DNA from: Diatrype stigma
Taxonomy: Eukaryota > Ascomycota > Sordariomycetes > Xylariales > Diatrypaceae
Assembly (NCBI GenBank): GCA_022225965.2
Contig: JAKJXP020000084.1
Location: 124,001-188,000, forward strand
Direction of reading: 5' to 3'
Length of the DNA stretch: 64,000 nt
Part shown: piece by piece, positions 57,225 through 64,000 of the stretch
How positions within the stretch are numbered: position 1 is the first letter of the stretch
How the letters are laid out: every line of letters begins with the position of its first letter
The notes under the pieces: model-generated
Database searches by the model: none
What the model was told of the DNA's origin: nothing
Seen by the model: the letters and a program-made list of their open reading frames with translations, nothing else
Program-made: the position numbers and the translations under genes

Positions 57225-57701
57225 GATAATTAAATGGTTTATATTAGCTTTAAAGGGTCGTAATCCGAATCGACGCAAAAGTCTTAAATATTTTCCAAGA
57301 TTTTGGTTAAAATACCGTACGGAATAAATTCGGAAACCTTTATATTAGGCCGAATTTTCGCATACCAATCGACGACTTTGGTCGGATCGCCGATTCTAAA
57401 AGGGAAATTTTTAAAAACTTCGAATTACTATTTCTTAGCGGTATTAGCTGTTTTTGTTACTTTCGAATTCTTCTTATTAGTAATGGCATTTATATGCTAG
57501 CGTTTATTTTTTTTTGTTTATAAAATCCTTAAAATCCAGATTGCCATCGAAAATTGCTTTTTTAATTTCGTTTTATTAAATTATATTTATACGTAAACTT
57601 TTATTTAAGTTTACGTTAACTTAAAGCTTTCGTTTGTATTCGAACGTTGCTTTTAAGATGATTTTAAAAATTTGCTGTCGTTATTTTTCGTTTCCGGCCA
57701 T
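57225..57701 (-). pseudogene. RIP-mutated homologue of the orphan gene at 37510-38013
   Basis: Nucleotide alignment by eye runs without indels over most of the length, from the start codon (57701-57699) to the triplets matching QTIY. Shared plus-strand blocks include GGTTAAAA, ATTCGGAAACCT, CGGATCGCCGA and GGCCATAATGTC. In frame it begins MAGNEK then a stop where the intact gene has Gln (CAA to TAA), and it ends with another CAG-to-TAA change. Many other differences are C-to-T or G-to-A, but several are not, so the two copies had already diverged as paralogues. Similarity stops about 8 bases before the ATG and near the end of the coding sequence. It follows the 3' end of the gypsy pol remains on the same strand. 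Confidence 0.88.
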
Positions 57702-57799
57702 AATGTCCGGTCGATATAAAAAAAGGTCGATATAAAAATAAAAAAATTATAAATTAAAAAGCAAAAAAAAATAATTTAAGAAATACGCGGAAAGAATAA

Positions 57800-60700
57800 A
57801 TTAAAAAGCATACGGATTAAAATTTCAAAACAAAGAAATCCGTAATCGGAAAACCGCCGAAATTCGGCAATTACGTAATTATAAATAACAATTACGTCGG
57901 CTTTTTCGATAAAAAGGTTTTTTTCGAAAGCAGTTATATCTTTATATTCGTACGTAAAATTACGTTAATAAATTTCCAATTTTTTTAATCGTTTATAAGA
58001 ATTTAGGAATTAACTATATCCGTTTTTTTAATTTTAAGTTCGTTTATAATTAAGGGCTTTCGGTCGTTATATTTATTAATTAATTCGTTAGCGTTTTCCA
58101 TAAATGCTAATCGCAAATATTATTCGTTATTTTTTGCGTCGAATCCTTTTTAACGGACGAGATATTTTAAGTTAAAACGTTAATTTATACGTAAAATTTT
58201 TTTATTAATTAATTTTTTAATTTCGAAGGATATTTATTTTTCGTTATTACTTTTTACGAAAATTTTGCTTGGTTATGGTTTATATCGGTTTTAAAGATTT
58301 TTAACCTATAACGCCGGATATAAATATACGATCGATATAACTTTATATACCTTCCAAATATAAGGAAAATTTGATTTATAAGTTAATTCGCCGATTTTAG
58401 TAATTACGATAAACGGACCGGCTTTTTATAGAAAGAATTTTCGATTTGGATTTCCGGATAAGTAATAACCGTAATGAAATTTTAAATATACTTCTTATTC
58501 GATTTGGAATTATACGGGATTCCTTTTGGAGTTGTAACGAATCTTAATATTTAATGCAACGAAATCGATAATTAATTAAAGAAATGTTTAATAAAGCTTT
58601 CGATAAATCTCGAAATTAATAGCATTTTTAGGCACCTTTAATATTAATATAAGGGTTTTTGGTTTAAAATTATAAACGACTTTATTCGATAAGCGTTCTA
58701 ATATAAAATGCTTGGAATTATTTAAATTGTATTATAATGCGGATAAAATCTCGTTTTAAGGTATATTAAAAATAATTATGTAATAACGTAATATAATTTT
58801 AATATTTTGGATTTTTTTTTAAAAATCCGTTAATTTGCGGGTAATATATTATAAATATTGCTAACTTTATTTCGTTATAAGCGAATATTGCTTGCCAAAT
58901 ATCGTTAACGAATTTAAGGTTTTTATTATTTATCGCGCATACGGGTATGCCTTAATTTAAAAACTAAAAAGCCTTTATAATTAAGCCTTTCCAAATTTCC
59001 GTTATATATATAATATAGCTTAATATTATAATACCTTTTTTGCTAAACTTGCAGGTTATCGCTAAAGCCGCGTCGAATTTATCGAAACCGTCGATTTTTT
59101 ATATCGAGCTTTTTAAAGGGATCTTTTTTAAATTAACTATAAAATTTTAAGCAATAATATAAAATGGTTATAAGAAAGATTTTATAAGTATGGCCTTATT
59201 TAATTTTTCTTGCCGGTTTATGGAATTTTATAAATATAATGGATATTACTTAACGTAATGCTAAAGCTTTTTAATAAGTCCAAATATCGCTAAATGAATT
59301 AAATTATAAGCCATTCGGCTTATATCGAAATAGTATTTCTCGTCGTGTACCAACTTAAAAACATCTTAAACGCAAAACTTTGGGATATATAATTTTCTTG
59401 TTCTTATTCGGTCGACGTTATATAGCAATTCGTCGTCGTTTAATTAGAAACGGAAATGACGCAAAAAGAAGTTTTTAAATATTCGATATCTTAATTTTTT
59501 TAAAATCTTTAATTATTTTTGGTTTTCCTTATATCCGGATAAAATCTTATATCGAAAATCGGGATTTATATGTATTTCGATATAAGCTATATAACCATAA
59601 TTTTATTTTGGAATTATTAAATAACCGAAATTATTCAATATATTATCCAATTAATTTTTCGTTAGTTAGTTTTTTTCGCCAATATTTTCGGACGTAAGCC
59701 ATATAAAAGGTTTTAATAACGCATTTAAAACCAGATTTAAGCAACTTGGAATATATTAAATATCGAATCTAAATTAAAATAGATAAGTCGAAATTATTAA
59801 TAATTTCGAATTAAGTTTAATTAAATTTTAAGAATTTAAATTAATTTGGTTTACGATTTTTCGTATAGCCTTATAATTAATTAATATTACTATAAGAAAT
59901 TAAATTAATTAAATACGGATTTGTAAATTTTTATAAACCTATATAAAATAAATAATTTCGAATTTCGTAACATAATATTTTTTTTCGGCTTTAGTAAGTA
60001 TTTTGTTTATAAATATAATTGGCTCGATATTATTAATGGAAATATTATAACCATTTTAATTATTTTTTCCGTAAAAGATTATTATATCGAATTTCTTTTT
60101 TTTTGTTGCGTCGAACTTAATAAATACGATTTTAAATAAACTTTAATAAATTAGGTATATTAATTTATATAAGTCGTTTTATAAAATCTAAAAGCTGCGT
60201 TTTTCGTTTTTTAATGAATTAAAGCGTCGTTTTAATATTTATTAATGGCGGGCCGTAAATATAAAAGGAATTTTTTATTTTTTTCTTTCTTCGGCTAGTA
60301 TAACCGTTTTCTTTTTGTTATAAAAAAATTAGCTTTTATTAATACTATAATATAAACTTTCTTAAGAATTTTATTATGCCAATATATTTTTTTAAAACGC
60401 TAAGGTCTAAGGGGCATTTTAATTTCCTAATAACGGCTAAGCGATTTTCCGTAATTAATATGCCAAAACCATTTATTAAGAATCTTAATAATATAACGGC
60501 GGGATATCCGAAAAACGATTTCTTTAGGTTTAAAGCAAGACCCAGTTTTTCGAATATGTTCAGTATTTTACGTAAATGCTTAACGTATTTTTCCGTTATA
60601 TTGCTTATAATAATTACGTCGTTAATAAAAGCATCGGCAAAGTTTTGAAATAAACGGAATCGCTTATTTATAAATCGTTAAATATAACTGGAATTATTAC

Positions 60701-63700
60701 AGAATCCTATAATAACAACGTTAAAAATTTCGAATTCTCGTAATAATATGATTATTATGCGATCTTTATGGCCGGGCTAAATTGGTAATTAATAAAAAAA
60801 ACTTAAGGCATTTGCGACGAATAAATATCGCTTTATTATTATTTTATTAATTGTGTTATTTTAAAAAAGCAAAAAATATGCATTTAGTACGGTTATTTTA
60901 TTAACCGGTTGCATATTAATTATTACGCGGCCTTTTCGTCGTACCAAAATTCCATTCGTATCCTTAAAAATACGTTCCTTAAGGCTAACCTTATTTAATA
61001 TAAATTCTTCGACTTTTTGGTATTTCCATATAACGAATAAAAGATACGCCATAAACGTCGGAAATAGCCAATTCTCGATTTTTCCCTTAAATCGCAAGGG
61101 GTTTATAATTTCGTTTACGAAAGCCTGGTTTTCGAAATTTAAGGAATAAGGCTTCGAAGTTTTTATTTAACGTTATTATCTTTTAACAAAATCGATTCGC
61201 ATTTTCTTTTCGTTAAGTAAATCCAAGATTTCTTTTTTTTTCCAAAAAGTAAAAGTTTTTATGTAATCCTTAATGGCATTCGTTAGGGCAGGTTTTTTAT
61301 TACATATATGGATTTCGTAACGGCTTTCGATCTTTGGCAATTTAATAAGCCGGGATATTCCTAATAACGGTAAACCTTTATTAGGTTTTTTATAATTGCT
61401 ACGGATAGTTTTTTATACGTTTTTTGGTATTGCCTTTTTTAATATAAAGGCTTTTAGCATCTCGTTAGTAATACCGAATTTATTAAATAGCCAAAAGTTC
61501 GGTTCGTTAGATTCGTTAAGCTCCGGGTTATCGACATCTTTATGCGTTATTACGCGCCTACGTAAAAAAATCTTCTTTCGTTAAATCGTTATAGGCACTT
61601 CGAAATTCTAATATAACGTAATGGTGGCTATTTCGTAAGGGTAATCGAAAACGAATCCATAATTATATAAAAAATCATTTCCGATAAAGAAATTTAGGGC
61701 CAACTTTTTTATAATTCATGCCGTAATTATAACGATTCCGGTTTTCGTTATATTATATAAGATTCCCGATAAATAAAAGTTAAAAGTTATACGTTCCTTA
61801 AGCAAAATTCGACCTTCGAGTTTTTTTACGTAAATTCCGTTATATATAAATAAAGCAGTATTTGGAATATATTAATTTAACCATTTGCGGCTAATTAATA
61901 CGTTTAAATATCCCGAATCGAAACAAATCGTCGTTACATTTCGGGAATTTCTAAAATATGCATATATAATATAATATATATATTTATTTCATGCTAGGCC
62001 TTTAAGTTCGCAATCGAAAAGTTTTGCATTTATAAAATCGAACACATTATCGGCCATAAACGCATTAATGTTATCCGGTTTTATTTAAGGGTTTTGCGAA
62101 ACGTTTTGGGCAATATCGTTACGTTTACGATATTGCTGGGTAATAATATATACGAAAAATTCGAAACGAAAGTTAAATTTGGCCTTATAGCTTTAATATG
62201 TTAATGTTTTAAATGCCATTTTGTTTTAATTTTTGGCATATCGTTTTTGGATGGCACGTTATTTAAAATTCGATTTATTAAAGCCGTTACGGTTATTACG
62301 TTGTTACATCGAAAAGTAATTTAAAGCAGTTTCATTTTCGGCAATATTTTCGTATAACTTTTCCTTACCTTCGGAAATAAACTTTTTAATTATAAAATAA
62401 TCTTTATTTTTTAGTTTAGCTGTATAAATATTAATGTTTAAATTGTTAATTTTTAAAAAGACCTCGTTTTTAATGCCGTAACAAGAATTTCCGGATTTTT
62501 TAGGTTTAATTCATTTTTATTAACGACGGATATAAGGGCGGAAGGATTTACGAAAACGGTAATCGTTTTTTTCGTTACGGTATTCGCAATTACGATTATT
62601 ACGGCCTTTATAATTACCGGATTTATATCCGTTATTGTTATAGTTTTTATTATTATTCTTATTTTTATTTTTATTATTATCCTTATTTTTGCTACGATTA
62701 AATTAAAAACCGTTACGACCATTATAGCGATTTTTACCTTTTTAATATCCGGAATTGCCCGTAACAATATCGTTAGGATTAAAATCTAAGGCAGAATCAG
62801 CAGTACCGTTAGCCAGAAATTTTTGGGTTATGTTTGCAAAAGCGGCGCTAAGTAATTTTTGGCCCTATTCGTTTACGGGTTATTTTTTAAATATAAAAGC
62901 CTTATTAATAAAGTTTATTTTTAAGGCATAAAGGTTAATTTTAGAATTAATAGAATTTAAAACAATAAGTTTATAACTTATCGTTTTTTTTATATGGATT
63001 ATGAATTTATTTAATTTAATATTAGGTTTTAATTTAATAATATGGGTTTTTAATTAAAAATATAATAAATTCCATATTTATAATATTTATTGGCCGAATC
63101 GTATTAATTCGATAGCCTTATAGGTTTTTATGATTTTTATTGCCCATAAAGTAATTAAGATTTCTTAACGGTAAGAATTTTCCGTTAACTTTAATTCCGC
63201 GTTATTAAAATATTCGAAAGCTTAGGCCGGGTTCGGTCGGAATTTATTAATGGTTTTGGCTAATGCTATATTTATATTGTTATGTATAATTTATTTAAAA
63301 ATAAGATTTAATTAAGCGATATATTAAAATTAAGCTTCCTTACGAAGCAATTAAAGAAAATTCGCCTCGATAATTTTCTTTTTAACCTAATTTTTTACGG
63401 CTTTTTTAATCGATTCTTCGAATAAAAATACGTTACGTCAATAAATGTTAACGCCGATCGTAATAAATTTTTTAGCGCCATAAGAAATGTTAAAATTAAG
63501 ATGAAAATAGCCGATATTTTGGATTTTCCAGCCATAAATGAAACGTTTGGAACTTTGATTTTCGGTAATACCCTTAATTAAATTTCCGAAATATTTAGAA
63601 ATTAAAGCGGCAGCAATGGCAGCGCCCATTTTTGCGATACGTTAAATAGCATCTTAATTAGGGCCTGAATTAACGGGTTAATTTTTTCCGTTACCGGCAA

Positions 63701-64000
63701 AAAGGGCATTACCTTTAAACCTTTTAATTCCAGAATTTCCTAAATCTTAGCCGGATATTTCTAACCCTAAGGATCGTAACGGGCTTAAGTTTGGGGATTT
63801 TATAATGGAATTTCCTTAAATGGAATATAGTTCTAAAATTCGTTTGGAAAAAAGGTTTATATTCGTTGGTTTAATAAGAATAAATCCTTGGAATTCGTAA
63901 AAGCGTTAATAATCGATTTAAAATCTTTTTGTTTTATTTTACGAAACTCCTTATTAAATTAAAAGGAAACGTTATTATTTTTAAACTCGTCGGATATTTC
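57800..64000 (-). mobile_element. RIP-mutated Ty3/gypsy retrotransposon (gag-pol), extends past the window
   Basis: Minus-strand order is gag, protease, reverse transcriptase, then RNase H/integrase territory. Gag-like text lies at 63629-63438 (MGAAIAAALISKYFGNLIKG). An Asn-rich linker follows at about 62700. The best part is RT: NWLFPTFMAYLLFVIWKY and GRVIINMQPVNKITVLNAY (61097-60861), then FADAFINDVIIISN (about 60655-60600), where the catalytic DD reads ND, a G-to-A change. HLRKILNIFEKLGLALN and GFGILITENRLAVIRKL follow as in fungal gypsy RT/RNase H. Stops are frequent. LTRs were not found; the 5' part lies beyond 64000. Not functional. Confidence 0.85.

Larger units (their letters stand above)
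42161..64000. repeat. AT-rich RIP-mutated repeat block, continuing past the window
   Basis: About 21.8 kb of highly AT-rich sequence with stops in all frames. Dinucleotide use is skewed as in repeat-induced point mutation: TpA is abundant, CpA and TpG are scarce, and CpG is kept. For example, 45001-45060 has 7 TA, 1 CA, 1 TG and 5 CG. Old coding frames can still be followed, with Gln codons turned to TAA/TAG. That pattern points to CpA-directed C-to-T change on both strands rather than CpG deamination. The block contains remains of at least one Helitron and one Ty3/gypsy element plus simple tandem arrays. Confidence 0.92.

Noticed and set aside
62453..62767. 104-aa Ile/Lys-rich minus frame
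   Set aside because: Off-frame reading of the Asn-rich linker of the gypsy element, kept open by the lack of TGA in RIP-mutated Asn codons.
42161..64000. Regular AT-rich spacing considered as CRISPR-like or centromeric array
   Set aside because: No conserved repeat with variable spacers. Recognisable transposon frames and the RIP footprint explain the composition. A centromere cannot be excluded but nothing specific supports it.

Overview
The window reads as nuclear DNA of a filamentous ascomycete (Pezizomycotina, probably Sordariomycetes). Genes carry short GT-AG introns with CTAAC-type branch sites. Several products are typically fungal: a CYT-18-like mitochondrial TyrRS, Sfh5, Npr2, a DUF6536 membrane protein and an ankyrin/CorA-like protein. 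The right-hand third is an AT-rich block mutated in the pattern of repeat-induced point mutation (RIP). Coordinates are exact where I could follow the reading frame through splice sites, and approximate in the RIP block.

Layout. 0-8.4 kb holds housekeeping genes: SDH4 (-), mitochondrial tyrosyl-tRNA synthetase (+), NPR2 (-) and SFH5 (+). The first intron of the TyrRS gene contains an Illumina adapter fragment, ten Ns and a 28-base poly-C run, so that spot is an assembly artefact. 8.7-35.3 kb is more accessory. It holds a 1570-aa pseudo-hydrolase/ankyrin/CorA-like protein, a secreted-type single-pass membrane protein, a STAND-like protein with an in-frame TAA, a divergently transcribed AAA+ ATPase, a dynamin-like GTPase with an FG-nucleoporin-like tail, an unknown protein and a DUF6536 multispanning protein. 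36.8-39.0 kb carries three small unknown genes on the minus strand. An endonuclease/exonuclease/phosphatase-family protein (40.4-41.6 kb) is the last intact gene.

From about 42.16 kb to the end the sequence turns abruptly AT-rich. TpA is in excess, CpA/TpG is scarce and CpG is retained. I find no intact gene there. Under the mutations I can read a Helitron Rep/helicase (+, about 45.4-49.6 kb), a Ty3/gypsy gag-pol (-, about 57.8 kb to the window end), a weaker gag-like frame (+, about 53.2-55.8 kb), and tandem arrays of 42-bp and 15-bp units.

Main observation: the small unknown gene at 37510-38013 has a RIP-mutated homologue inside the AT-rich block at about 57225-57701. It is colinear over the coding sequence, and the similarity stops about 8 bases before the start codon. 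Its Gln codons have become stops. This links an expressed-looking orphan gene to the mobile-element block next door. The genes between 8.7 and 35 kb resemble families found among fungal NLR-like and self/non-self recognition repertoires, but the sequence alone does not show that they work together.
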